Under the pieces are notes generated by a model that was not told the DNA's origin, did not search any database, and saw only the letters and a program-made list of their open reading frames with translations. Shown one piece after another: positions 45,513 through 54,725 of a stretch of DNA of 64,000 nucleotides (positions within the stretch are counted from its first letter, which is position 1; the number at the start of each line of letters is the position of its first letter). The DNA is taken from the NCBI GenBank assembly GCA_943788235.1, contig CALSPM010000005.1:372001-436000 (forward strand), in the 5' to 3' direction. Position numbers and translations under genes: made by a program. This DNA is from an uncultured Cyclobacteriaceae bacterium. Its GTDB lineage: Bacteria; Bacteroidota; Bacteroidia; Cytophagales; Cyclobacteriaceae.

Positions 45513-46420
45513 ATGAGCAAAGCATCGTTTATTTTGGATATTAACCTACCGGTAGTGGTAGCGTCCATGTTTCTAATTTCAGGCCCACAAATGGTCATAG
45601 AATGTTATAAAAATGGGGTATTAGGGGCTTTTCCTGCTTTGAACCATCGGTCTACGGAAGGGTTTGAATAATGGATTGTCGAAATTAAAACGACTCTGAA
45701 AGATTGGGAAGCAGCAACAGGAAAAAAAAGGAGCCGCTTTTGGAGTTAATTTAATCCTCCACAAAACCAATCCAAGATTGCAAGTAGATTTAAAAATTGT
45801 GGTCAAGCACGAAGTGCCCTAATCATTACTTCCCTTGGCGCTGTCTCCGAGTTGATTGAGTCGGTTCATGGTTATGGTGGCTTGATACTAGTTTCTGCCG
45901 GTGCAGGAGGCCATGCAGGGACGATCAATCCCATCGCTTTATAGGTGAAATTCGGTCTTTTTTTGATAAAACTATTTTACTTATGGGTTGCATCAGTACC
46001 GGACAAGACGTGGCTGCTGCGCTACAAATGGGTGCTGATCTGGCTTATATGGGGACATGATTTATAAATACAACTGAGAGCGAAGCTTTACCCGAATATA
46101 AGCAAATGATTATTGAGTCCAGTGCGAGCGATGTTATCTACACAGCGGTGATTTCCGGAGTACCTGCCAATTTTTTAAGACCAATTTTGGAGCAGATGGG
46201 CATTACAGAAGAGATGTGGAAAAAAACAGTTGAGGTAGATTTTGGTAATGAACTGATCGCCAATGATGAGGCCAAGGCGTGGAAAACCATTTGGTCCGCC
46301 GGACAAGGGATTATCAAAATAGGTGACAGCCTGAAGATATCGATTTTGGTAGCGCGATCGAAAAAAGAGTTTAAGGTCGTCATTGAAACCCATGGTAAAT
46401 TATTGGCACAATTCAATTAA
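45513..46420 (+). pseudogene. Decayed nitronate monooxygenase (2-nitropropane dioxygenase family)
   Basis: Pieces in all three frames add up to an NPD-family FMN enzyme: LPVVVASMFLISGPQMVIECYKNGV, FGVNLILHKTNPRLQ, LIITSLGAVSELIESVHGYGG, AGAGGHAGTINP, MGCISTGQDVAAALQMGADLAYMGT and a C-terminal 105-residue frame from 46106. Lesions: in-frame stops after EGFE and after YMGT (TGA for the usual Arg), at least three frameshifts, and a missing segment of about 22 residues between GYGGLI and SAGAGG. No full product can be made. It probably once completed the plus-arm operon. Confidence 0.9.
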
Positions 46421-47060
46421 TATGAGCTTTTGCCTTATTTTGTATAGAGGCTCCGAGATTAAATAAGGACATTCTGTTGCTTGTATCTCTATGAAACCTT
46501 CACCCTCATAAAGAATATCTAAGGTTTCCAAGGGACTATGATGAGAAATGGGCTTTCCAAAAAGAGTTGCCGTGAGTCTTTGGGATAGGTCAAAAGACCG
46601 CAGTATAACGACCGGATCCAGAAACCCATTTTTTCCAAAGCTTTTTTCTAGACAAAATATGTCTATGTTGTGGACTGATGACCTGCAGGTCAAAATAAGA
46701 GGCATAGGGTTTCATTTGATCGATCAGTTGATGTGCATGGGCCTGGTCGGTGATGAAATAGGCACCTGTTACCTTTAATTTGTTCAGGTATGCGATGATC
46801 CCTTCCTACAGGGTACCCGTAAGGGAAACATATTCAATATGATCTTGAGGATCAGTATGTGTGGACACCTCAAGGTCGAGGCCCATGATGACATCTATTT
46901 TAAATTGATAGCTGATAGCTTGTGGAAGGGCACTGGGCAAACGGATCGCTTGGGGTGCCCAATCCAATAAGTCTTCTAGTTTTGAAAAGGGAAACGCTGT
47001 GAGGTGGTCAATGATGAGGGCAGGTTCCTGGTTTTCCTTGACGAAATGATGGGAAGACAA
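46400..47060 (-). pseudogene. Broken gene, probable thiamine pyrophosphokinase-like protein
   Basis: From a TTG at 47060 the frame reads SSHHFVKENQEPALIIDHL, FSKLEDLLDWAPQAIRLPS and FKIDVIMGLDLEV, to a TAG at 46806. The same frame continues as EGIIAYLNKLKVTGAYFITD. A shift near 46600-46650 then leads to the frame ending at 46400 (TLDILYEGEGFIEIQATECPYL). The start resembles from memory the roughly 210-aa thiamine pyrophosphokinases of Bacteroidota (SSHHIVR-QEPALL...LLEW). It lies behind the TonB receptor whose leader is a TPP riboswitch, which supports that reading. Identity is moderate; its broken state is clear. Confidence 0.55.
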
Positions 47061-47161
47061 TGGGTAAAAAAATTAAAAGTTTACTTAAAGTTTGAATTTA
47101 GCAAATAATTATTCTTTTTTTACGAAAGTATTTTTTGTAATGGAAAAGGGCTGAAAGCCAA

Positions 47162-47202
47162 AGAAAAGCTTGAAAGGAAAATAGCTCCTTTTAAGCTTTT
47201 CT
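47162..47202 (-). terminator. Long hairpin after the TonB receptor gene
   Basis: A 17-base stem with one mismatch or wobble (47162-47178 with 47186-47202) around a seven-base loop, core AAGCTT. On the minus strand a second small hairpin (GGCT/AGCC) and a short CTTTT run follow. It lies seven bases past the receptor stop codon. The terminator role is likely, but the T-tract is weak, so partial read-through to the broken gene behind is possible. Confidence 0.6.
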
Positions 47203-47208
47203 ACATTA

Positions 47209-49668
47209 CTAGAATTTCAATGAAATACCCGTCAGAAAATTGATTCCAGCTTGCGGGTAATAATTATTTTGTTGATAAAGTGATCCATCATAAAGAAAGC
47301 CCCAGGTAAATCCATTTGATTCATAGGTGACATTCAGCAAATTGTTAATTAAGAAGGTAAATTCTATTTTTTGCATTCCAAAGGCTTGCAATTGATAAGC
47401 TAATCTTAGGTCATTGATAAAATAGCTTTCAATCATGCGGTTTTCATTGGACGTATTGTCTAGGAATTGCGCTCCCACAGATTTACTGAGCCATTGTACG
47501 CTGAATCCTTGATGGCTGAAGGTGATGTCATTACCTATCACGACATTGGGACTAAAGGCAATATCGGTATTTGTAAATTCATTTTCTACCATATAGCGGT
47601 CATCAGTGAAGGCATAATCAAAAACAACCTCCGTAAATTTATTGATTTTGTTTCTACTAAAGCCCACATTAAAGCCCCAATTCCATTGGTCAGTTAAATT
47701 CATACCCAAGACCATTTCTAGACCTGCTCGATAACTATCAGGGGTATTGACCCTGATAGATGAGCCAACATCATTGACGGCTCCGGTTAGGATCAGCTGA
47801 TTGGTATAATCCATCAAATATACATTTGTTTCCAAATGGATGTTATCCAAATTACCCCTGAACCCCAATTCTAAATTTTGAAGTTGCTCAGGACTGGGAA
47901 TGTCTCCCACGGGAGCATCTATAAAATCAGTACGTACAGGTTCTCGGTGGGCTACAGCGAAGGATCCGTAGAGCTGAAAATTAGTATTAAGCTTATAAGT
48001 CAATCCAAATTTCGGATTAAAAAAAGTATACTTTTCTCCTACTTGATAGTTTGAAAGGTCATCATCTGTACCTTCAGTTTCGTAATCAATAGTACGTATT
48101 TGAAGATCTCCAAATAGATTAACTTTTGATGAAAGTTGATAATTGGTTTTTAAAAATACGTTAAAATCATTTTTAGTACTTGACCCTTCATAATAACGAT
48201 CCCTTATGGCGCTGGTACTGGCGTATTCGGACCATATAATTTCACCAAAATGACTTCCCTTATACGTGTTGTAACCTCCCCCAAGGGTCATAAGGAGGTT
48301 GTCTTTGTTATAATTGAAGGCATAAGTAAAGCCATAAAAATCATTATCTAGCCATCTTCTCCGGATAAGGTCCGTTTGGGTGATCGTAGAGTCCCCAATG
48401 GTTACATTCCCTAGTCCATAATCAGTAAAGGCATCTTTTGATCGATATTGTTCAAAATAGCCTTCACCATGGGTATAATGCCCAGAAATGGCTAAATTCA
48501 GATCATTGTTGAAGGCATGATTCAAGTGCAACTGAGAATGGTCCTGCTCATAGTGATCAATTTCATTGTCATAGAGATAATAATTGAATCTTCGATCACT
48601 ATTGAGTAGGTTATCTATTTGTTCATTGGTATTATATTCCCCTGAATTATCAATTACGGCTTGCAGCGCCGTAGGGTCATTATTTAATCGGGCTTCCGGG
48701 GTACCATACCAAGACTGATAAGTTTCTTCTTGACCTCCAAAAAGGAGGATCTTAAGTGTAGTTTTTGCTCCGTAATACCCACCCGTTAAAAAATAGGAAT
48801 AAAGGTCAGATTGCGCACGATCTATGTATCCATCAGAAGTGATACGGGATAAGCGACCTTCAAAATGAAAATTATTTTTAATGATACCTGTATTGAACTG
48901 CGCATTGGTTTTTAGGGTATTAAAAGAGCCAATGGTTTGATTAATTTGAGCAAAGGCATCCTTAGAGAGACCGCTAGATTGCAGATTTACTGTGGCCCCA
49001 AAAGCGGCGGCTCCATTGGAGGACGTCCCTATCCCACGCTGAATTTGAATTTTGTCTAAAGAAGAGGATAAATCAGGCATATTGACCCAATACACGCCAT
49101 GAGATTCAGAATCATTGATGGGTATGCCGTTTAAGGTTACATTGATCCTAGTCGCATCACTCCCTCTGATTCTCATACCTGTATAACCCACTCCCGCTCC
49201 AGCATCTGAAGTAGTGACCATGGAAGGCGTAAAATTTAATAATATGGGTAAGTCTAATCCAAGATTCCTTTCTTGAATCTTTTCTTTTGAAACATCCGTA
49301 TAAGTTGTCGGAGTCAATTCATTGGCCTTAGTAGAAAAGTTAATGACCTCATCCCCAAAAATAGTAAGGGTTTTTAGTTTCTTCACTTCGACGGACATCT
49401 CGATGACTACATCGGATTGAGAGCCGATGGCCACTCGTTGCGTCACATAACCTATGGCGCTGACAAGTAACGTCTTTTGCTGTTCAGGAACACTTAGTTG
49501 AAAATACCCATTCATATCCGTGATGGTACCCAAATCAAGATCTTTTATGATTACGGAGGCTCCAGGAATGCCTTCATTATTTTCATCCCAAACAGTTCCT
49601 GAAACCATTCTTTGGGCATAGGATACATAGCTAACCACGAGTAAGGTGGCACATATTAAAATTCTCAT
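47209..49668 (-). CDS. TonB-dependent outer-membrane receptor, TPP-riboswitch controlled
   Basis: An 819-aa outer-membrane transporter. A signal peptide ends at SYVSYAQ. A carboxypeptidase-regulatory-like domain (GTVWDENNEGIPGASVIIKD, about 25-110), a plug domain (GVGYTGMRIRGSDATRINVTLNGIPIND, about 150-220) and a long 22-strand barrel with a C-terminal aromatic end follow. The ATG at 49668 is preferred; the frame extends upstream into the riboswitch region. The TPP riboswitch in its leader makes thiamine or a precursor the likely cargo. This is an inference from regulation. Confidence 0.93.
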   Translation of the reverse strand: MRILICATLLVVSYVSYAQRMVSGTVWDENNEGIPGASVIIKDLDLGTITDMNGYFQLSVPEQQKTLLVSAIGYVTQRVAIGSQSDVVIEMSVEVKKLKTLTIFGDEVINFSTKANELTPTTYTDVSKEKIQERNLGLDLPILLNFTPSMVTTSDAGAGVGYTGMRIRGSDATRINVTLNGIPINDSESHGVYWVNMPDLSSSLDKIQIQRGIGTSSNGAAAFGATVNLQSSGLSKDAFAQINQTIGSFNTLKTNAQFNTGIIKNNFHFEGRLSRITSDGYIDRAQSDLYSYFLTGGYYGAKTTLKILLFGGQEETYQSWYGTPEARLNNDPTALQAVIDNSGEYNTNEQIDNLLNSDRRFNYYLYDNEIDHYEQDHSQLHLNHAFNNDLNLAISGHYTHGEGYFEQYRSKDAFTDYGLGNVTIGDSTITQTDLIRRRWLDNDFYGFTYAFNYNKDNLLMTLGGGYNTYKGSHFGEIIWSEYASTSAIRDRYYEGSSTKNDFNVFLKTNYQLSSKVNLFGDLQIRTIDYETEGTDDDLSNYQVGEKYTFFNPKFGLTYKLNTNFQLYGSFAVAHREPVRTDFIDAPVGDIPSPEQLQNLELGFRGNLDNIHLETNVYLMDYTNQLILTGAVNDVGSSIRVNTPDSYRAGLEMVLGMNLTDQWNWGFNVGFSRNKINKFTEVVFDYAFTDDRYMVENEFTNTDIAFSPNVVIGNDITFSHQGFSVQWLSKSVGAQFLDNTSNENRMIESYFINDLRLAYQLQAFGMQKIEFTFLINNLLNVTYESNGFTWGFLYDGSLYQQNNYYPQAGINFLTGISLKF

Positions 49669-49728
49669 CGTATTATTTATTTTTAAATTAACCAAAATAG
49701 GAGGAGGGGACCTCCATACGGTTATCAT

Positions 49729-49820
49729 ACTTCCCTTCTTGGCATTATCCGAGCAGGTTCAATGGGTATGATCTCAGCCCGAATTTATCTTTTCTTTTCA
49801 GAAAAGCAGGGCACCCCTTA
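49729..49820 (-). promoter_or_regulatory. TPP (thiamine pyrophosphate) riboswitch
   Basis: The minus strand carries the conserved THI core: GGGGTGCCC near the 5' end (49811-49819), GGGCTGAGATCATACCC, TTGAACCTG, GGATAATGCC and GGGAAGT at the 3' end. A variable P3 stem (CTTTTCTGAAAAGAAAAG) is present. About 60 bases remain before the receptor ATG. Within them GGAGG and CCTCC (49703-49715) can form a short stem followed by TCCTATTTT, a possible terminator arm of the expression platform. Thiamine pyrophosphate should switch the receptor gene off. Confidence 0.95.
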
Positions 49821-49844
49821 ACACTACGAAGATAGGATATTATT

Positions 49845-50369
49845 TTAAATATTTTGCAATAGTTTTATGGCACAGGCCAATCTGTCGTCTTCAATACCCT
49901 TTACAATTCCGTAGGGCAGTTGATTGGATTTAAGATAGTTTAAGTAGATTTTAAAAAACTCTTTTCTTCTGTAGGGGTGCTCCCTTTGAGGGTCATTTTT
50001 CCAAGGGATATCGATGTCGGAGAGCAGATAAAAGTCATATTTTCGCTGAGCAATTTGATCCAGAATCCAAGGGTCTGTTCTGCCATATTTATCATGACTC
50101 CAAATCTTTAAAACAATCAAGTTGGTATCACAAAACAGATATTTATCAGCGGAGGTGGCGCGATCGTCTTCCCAAGTAAGTTGTGCTTTTGCAATTTCTA
50201 ATAAGTCAGCCTCTTCATAATCTCTATCTAGGCGATCCAAATAAAATCTAGCATATTCCGGAACCCATTCGGTGTAATAGGAAACCGCTAATTCTTGGGC
50301 TAATTTGCTTTTACCTGTAGACTCAGGACCTATGATTGCGATTCTTTTAATTTCAGTTTTATTTCCCAT
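49845..50369 (-). CDS. NadR-like P-loop kinase
   Basis: A 174-aa ATPase resembling the ribosylnicotinamide kinase half of NadR. Seen: IAIIGPESTGKSKLAQEL (Walker A), a WVPEYARFYLDRLDRDYEEADL stretch and the Walker B-like YDFYLLSDIDIPW, then GIEDDRLACAIKLL at the end. The ATG at 50369 overlaps pnuC by 40 bases; another at 50384 is possible. NadR-type kinases phosphorylate nicotinamide riboside. In Bacteroidota such a gene beside pnuC and a TPP-riboswitch receptor may instead phosphorylate thiamine. Both readings remain open. Confidence 0.85.
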   Translation of the reverse strand: MGNKTEIKRIAIIGPESTGKSKLAQELAVSYYTEWVPEYARFYLDRLDRDYEEADLLEIAKAQLTWEDDRATSADKYLFCDTNLIVLKIWSHDKYGRTDPWILDQIAQRKYDFYLLSDIDIPWKNDPQREHPYRRKEFFKIYLNYLKSNQLPYGIVKGIEDDRLACAIKLLQNI

Positions 50370-50941
50370 GTCATGTAACCCCATATGGCAATTATGGTAA
50401 ATATTAAGAATTGAAAGCTGGTCAAAGGCAAACCTTTGTAAATATAAAGCGGAACAGATATGCTATCCACTATGATCCAAGCAATCCAATGTTCAATTTT
50501 TTTTCTAGCCATCAACCACATACCCGTGATGGCAAGGGCAGAAGTAAGCGCATCCCATCCAGGGACATCACTATCTGTGAGTCCAAGTCCAAATCGGATC
50601 AATAAAAAAGAACTTAGGAACAGCAAAAAAATGATTGTATTTTCTTGCTTATTGTTTTTTGAAATTGGAACTGGGGTGTGAGTTCCTTTACCTTGGGTCC
50701 AAAAGTACCATCCGTACATACTCATGACAAGATAATAGATCTGAATGCCCATATCACCATAGAGCTTGTATTGAAAGGTAATACCGATGTAAATGATGAT
50801 ACTGATGATTCCTGTTGGATACACCCAAATTTGTTCTTTTTTGGCATACCAGACGCTTACTAAGCCGAAAAAAACGGCGGTCATTTCTGCATAAGACGTA
50901 TTGACCAATTGAGAGATAAATAAGCTTTGAAAGTCAGTCAT
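50330..50941 (-). CDS. PnuC/PnuT family vitamin transporter
   Basis: A 203-aa inner-membrane facilitator with about seven helices. Family blocks include TAVFFGLVSVWYAKKEQIWVYPTGIISIIIYI, YGDMGIQIYYLVMSMYGWYFW and IVDSISVPLYIYKGLPLTSFQF. PnuC carries nicotinamide riboside and PnuT thiamine; they share the fold, and the kinase downstream traps the cargo. The TPP riboswitch two genes further on favours thiamine. No TPP element lies before pnuC itself, so it may not be regulated in the same way as the receptor. Confidence 0.9.
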   Translation of the reverse strand: MTDFQSLFISQLVNTSYAEMTAVFFGLVSVWYAKKEQIWVYPTGIISIIIYIGITFQYKLYGDMGIQIYYLVMSMYGWYFWTQGKGTHTPVPISKNNKQENTIIFLLFLSSFLLIRFGLGLTDSDVPGWDALTSALAITGMWLMARKKIEHWIAWIIVDSISVPLYIYKGLPLTSFQFLIFTIIAIWGYMTWEIKLKLKESQS

Positions 50942-50996
50942 ACCGCAATTATAAAATTAATAATCAAACAATCTTTTTATTAAGGCGGAATGTTGA

Positions 50997-51004
50997 TAAT
51001 TTTG
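50997..51004 (+). promoter_or_regulatory. Possible guaB promoter, -7 element
   Basis: TAATTTTG matches TAnnTTTG and lies 32 bases before the guaB ATG. Nineteen bases upstream is TTTT (50974-50977) instead of TTTG, so the -33 match is partial. Confidence 0.35.
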
Positions 51005-51036
51005 CTTTGCAAATAATATCCCTTACTTATTTGCTT

Positions 51037-52509
51037 ATGAATATTAACCAAGATAGAATTATTTTTGAAGCACTTACCTACGATGATGTGCTTCTTTTAC
51101 CTGGTTATTCTGAAATTCTCCCACGAGATACCGAAATAAAAACATTTTTGACGCGAAACATTGAAGTCAATATTCCGTTTCTGTCAGCAGCGATGGATAC
51201 GGTTACGGAATCCAGTATGGCCATATCCATGGCGCTTGATGGGGGCATAGGTCTGATTCATAAAAATATGACCATTGCCCAGCAGGCGATTGAAGTAAGA
51301 AAAGTCAAGCGGTCACAAAGTGGTATGATCTTAGACCCGATCACCCTCAACGAAAAGGCTTTGGCTGGAGATGCTGAGAAAATCATGCGTGAAAATAATA
51401 TTGGGGGGATTCCTGTGGTCAATGATCAAGGGGTTTTAATAGGGATTATTACCAACAGAGATTTGAGGTTTCAGAAAGAAATGAGCAAGCCCATATTAGA
51501 TATTATGACCAGTGAAAAACTCATTACTGCGAACGTTGAGGTGGGCTTAAAAGAAGCGGAAGAAATCTTACAAGAATATAAAATCGAAAAACTTCCAATC
51601 GTCGATGAAAATTATAGATTGACGGGATTGATTACCTATAAAGACATTTTAAAAAACAGAGATCGACCCAACGCTTGTAAAGATAAATTCGGACGCCTAA
51701 GGGTAGGCGCAGCTGTAGGAGTCACTCCTGATGTGACTCAGAGGATTTCAGCTTTGGTGGATGCCGGAGTAGATGTAGTTAGTATTGATACGGCACATGG
51801 ACATACCAAAGGGGTCATTGAGGCGTCGAAAATGGTAAAGCATCAATTTCCTGATTTAGAGCTTATTGTGGGTAATGTGGCTACGGCTGAAGGGGCTTTG
51901 GCCTTGGTTGAAGCAGGAGCCGATGCTGTGAAAGTGGGCGTTGGACCAGGGAGTATTTGTACGACAAGAATTATTGCGGGTGTGGGTGTTCCCCAATTAT
52001 CGGCGGTTTATGAAGCGGCCAATGCCTTAAAAGGGACAGGCGTCCCTGTCATCGCAGATGGAGGGATTAGATTTTCCGGAGATGTAGTCAAAGCATTGGC
52101 AGCGGGTGCCAATGCTGTGATGATAGGATCTTTACTTGCAGGTACCGAAGAGGCACCGGGGGAGGTCATTCTGTATGAGGGTAGGAAGTTTAAGAGTTAT
52201 CGAGGCATGGGATCTGTCGAGGCCATGGAGGAGGGCTCAAAAGATCGCTATTTTCAGGATGCAGAAGACGACATAAAAAAATTAGTACCCGAAGGCATTG
52301 TCGGTAGGGTGCCTTTCAAAGGGATGGTTTCCGAGGTTCTTTATCAAATGGTTGGAGGACTTAGAGCAGGCATGGGTTATTGTGGGGCGCGTAATATTGA
52401 GCAATTGCACCTAGCAAAATTTGTTAAAATTACCTCGGCTGGATCTGTAGAAAGTCATCCACATGATGTCTATGTGACCCGAGAGGCTCCCAATTATTCG
52501 ACCAGGTAA
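51037..52509 (+). CDS. guaB: Inosine-5'-monophosphate dehydrogenase
   Basis: Oxidises IMP to XMP, the first committed step of GMP synthesis. The 490 aa are of usual length. Seen: [17 protein letters not shown] at the start, two CBS domains (about 95-215), [16 protein letters not shown], the active-site loop [20 protein letters not shown] with catalytic Cys (about 305), [21 protein letters not shown] and the flap YFQDAEDD. The ATG at 51037 begins [16 protein letters not shown]; the frame open to 51007 is not needed. It stands upstream of the SurA-like genes, but 28 bases separate them. Confidence 0.97.
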   Translation: MNINQDRIIFEALTYDDVLLLPGYSEILPRDTEIKTFLTRNIEVNIPFLSAAMDTVTESSMAISMALDGGIGLIHKNMTIAQQAIEVRKVKRSQSGMILDPITLNEKALAGDAEKIMRENNIGGIPVVNDQGVLIGIITNRDLRFQKEMSKPILDIMTSEKLITANVEVGLKEAEEILQEYKIEKLPIVDENYRLTGLITYKDILKNRDRPNACKDKFGRLRVGAAVGVTPDVTQRISALVDAGVDVVSIDTAHGHTKGVIEASKMVKHQFPDLELIVGNVATAEGALALVEAGADAVKVGVGPGSICTTRIIAGVGVPQLSAVYEAANALKGTGVPVIADGGIRFSGDVVKALAAGANAVMIGSLLAGTEEAPGEVILYEGRKFKSYRGMGSVEAMEEGSKDRYFQDAEDDIKKLVPEGIVGRVPFKGMVSEVLYQMVGGLRAGMGYCGARNIEQLHLAKFVKITSAGSVESHPHDVYVTREAPNYSTR

Positions 52510-52537
52510 TTAAGAAGTTAAAGTTAGATTTATAAAT

Positions 52538-53410
52538 TTGAAAAGATCATATCAAAAGAGTTTATTTCTTCTGTTGTTTTTGGGTTTTTTTTTAAGCTGT
52601 GACTACCTCAATAAAAAGCAGGGACCCACTTCCGGTCCTATTGCTCGCGTAGGAGATAATTTTTTGTTTGGAGAAAATATAGCCCAGGATATGCCTCTAG
52701 GCCTTTCGTTTTCAGACAGTAGTAGACTTGTGGATAAATATGTGGATGATTGGGTAAAGAAGCAGTTGTTAATCATCAAAGCCAATGAGGAATTAAGTAT
52801 TAATGCGATAAACATTGACCGTAAAGTTGAGGATTACCGCTATGCATTGATCATGCATGAGTTTGAGAAGATTTATATAGATTCACATTTAAACACTCAA
52901 GTCACTCAGGAGGAGATCGAATCTTATTATCATGAACGATCAGAAAATTTTTTATTGAAGCAAAATATCGTAAAATGCATTTTTGCTAAGATTCCGCGTA
53001 GTGCACCAGACATTTCCCAGATTCGTAGAAATATTAGAAATTTTCCCAATACGGAAATTGAGGATATTAAAAATTACTGCTATCAATTTGCCGATTTATC
53101 ATTTCTTGATGATTCTGTGTGGATAGATCTTGATGAGTTGGTGATAAACACACCGCTTGCTACTTTACAAAATAAAACTCAATTTTTAGAGAAAACCGTT
53201 TATAGTGAAACTAGAGATGACAGTTATATTTATTTATTCAGAATTGTTGAATATAAAATATCTGATCAGGTTGCACCGTTAGAATATGTCAAAGAAGATA
53301 TAGAAAATATTATCATTAATAAGCGTAAACTTGCACTTAAGAAGGAATTACACGAGACGATTTATGAAGAAGCACTCAAAACGAAGAAATTTGAAGTTTA
53401 TCGCAATTAG
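52538..53410 (+). CDS. SurA-like lipoprotein with a degenerate peptidyl-prolyl isomerase domain
   Basis: A 290-aa predicted lipoprotein starting at TTG. The signal ends in the lipobox FFLSC (Cys about 21). The following helices (VDKYVDDWVKKQLLIIKANEEL and QEEIESYYHERSENFLLKQNIVKCIFAKI) have the SurA/PpiC-chaperone plan. The usual PpiC end motif (GGDLG, FGYHI) is absent, so isomerase activity is unlikely and a chaperone role is more probable. It overlaps surA by 47 bases. The order guaB, this gene, surA, moxR recurs in Cytophagales. Confidence 0.75.
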   Translation: MKRSYQKSLFLLLFLGFFLSCDYLNKKQGPTSGPIARVGDNFLFGENIAQDMPLGLSFSDSSRLVDKYVDDWVKKQLLIIKANEELSINAINIDRKVEDYRYALIMHEFEKIYIDSHLNTQVTQEEIESYYHERSENFLLKQNIVKCIFAKIPRSAPDISQIRRNIRNFPNTEIEDIKNYCYQFADLSFLDDSVWIDLDELVINTPLATLQNKTQFLEKTVYSETRDDSYIYLFRIVEYKISDQVAPLEYVKEDIENIIINKRKLALKKELHETIYEEALKTKKFEVYRN

Positions 53411-54719
53411 CGTTATTTTTTGGCTTTCCCTCAATGCGGTAATTGGTCAGTCTAAAGAGTTATTGGTCGATAGAATTATTGTTAAAGTAGATGATTATAT
53501 CGTATTAAAATCAGATTTAGAGCAGACCTACCTTGAGTATCTTTCTCAAGGAGAAGTAAATAGTGGTGCCTTAAGGTGCCAAGTATTAGAAAATTTAGTT
53601 ATCAATAAGTTATTGGTGGCAAAAGCAGAAATTGATTCGGTCATTGTATTAGATGAAGAAGTACAAAACAATCTAGATCAAAGAATGGCTTATATGATCT
53701 CTCAGATTGGCTCGGCCAAAGAAATAGAAGAGTATTATGGTAAGAGTTTAGGGCAAATAGAGGAAGAATTATTTGACCAGGTCAAGGAACAAAAAATAAT
53801 TGAGGCCATGCAGCGGACTATTACTAGTGATATTAAGGTAACACCCAGTGAGGTAAAAAATTTTTTCAATAAAATACCCAAAGACTCCTTGCCCTATTTT
53901 TCAACTGAAGTCCAGGTCGGTCAATTGGTGATGAAGCCTGAGCCAGGAGTAGAGCAGTTAGGTAAGGTCGAAAGGCAATTATTAGAAATCAGAGGCAAAA
54001 TTTTGAGGGGGACAGAGACCTTTGAAAATATGGCAAGGAGGTATTCAGAAGATCCAGGATCGGGATCTCGTGGAGGTCAGCTTCCGTTTTATAAGCGAGG
54101 TGAACTGGCTCCAGAGTTCGAAGAGTCTGCCATGACCATGGAAGTTGGAGAGCTCTCAATGCCTGTCAAATCAGATTTTGGATATCATTTGATTGAGTTA
54201 CAAGAAAAAAGGGGAAATACGTTTAGGTCTAGGCATATACTGATTATTCCTAAACCTTCTGCCGATGATATTAATGTGGCGGAAAATAAATTGGACAGCA
54301 TAAGAAACTTAATATTGGACAGTATAACAAATTTTAGAGTGGCAGCAAAAGAATTTTCAGCAGACAAGGAAACGGCATCAAATGGAGGTTTCTATACTGG
54401 ATCCGATGGTTCAGTGAGGATTTCAGTTGAGCAATTAGACCCTAACATATTTTTCACTGTCGATACCATGAGCATAGGCTCCTTGACAAAGCCATTGAAA
54501 TTTTCAATGGTCGATGGAACGACCGCTTTCAGATTGATTTTTTATCAAGATAGAATACCCCCTCATCAAGCTAATTTGAATGATGACTATCAAAAGTTGG
54601 CTGAATATGCACTCAATGCAAAAAAGGGAAAATTATTGGATAAGTGGTTTGAGAAGGCCAAAGGTGAAGTCTATGTGGATGTTGATCCTGCCTATAACTA
54701 TTGTGATATCATGAAATAA
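53364..54719 (+). CDS. surA: Periplasmic chaperone/peptidyl-prolyl isomerase SurA
   Basis: A 451-aa exported chaperone for outer-membrane proteins. After a signal peptide (ending at NAVIGQ) comes a SurA-N domain (DRIIVKVDDYIVLKSDLEQ and LEELVINKLL-type helices), then two PpiC parvulin domains. The first is complete (EDPGSGSRGGQLPFYKRGELAPEFEESA ... DFGYHLIELQEKRG, about 190-285) and the second begins at FRSRHILIIPKPS and is more divergent. The ATG at 53364 is preferred. It works with BamA and the Skp-like genes earlier in the window. Six bases separate it from moxR. Confidence 0.95.
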   Translation: MKKHSKRRNLKFIAISVIFWLSLNAVIGQSKELLVDRIIVKVDDYIVLKSDLEQTYLEYLSQGEVNSGALRCQVLENLVINKLLVAKAEIDSVIVLDEEVQNNLDQRMAYMISQIGSAKEIEEYYGKSLGQIEEELFDQVKEQKIIEAMQRTITSDIKVTPSEVKNFFNKIPKDSLPYFSTEVQVGQLVMKPEPGVEQLGKVERQLLEIRGKILRGTETFENMARRYSEDPGSGSRGGQLPFYKRGELAPEFEESAMTMEVGELSMPVKSDFGYHLIELQEKRGNTFRSRHILIIPKPSADDINVAENKLDSIRNLILDSITNFRVAAKEFSADKETASNGGFYTGSDGSVRISVEQLDPNIFFTVDTMSIGSLTKPLKFSMVDGTTAFRLIFYQDRIPPHQANLNDDYQKLAEYALNAKKGKLLDKWFEKAKGEVYVDVDPAYNYCDIMK

Positions 54720-54725
54720 TTAGGT

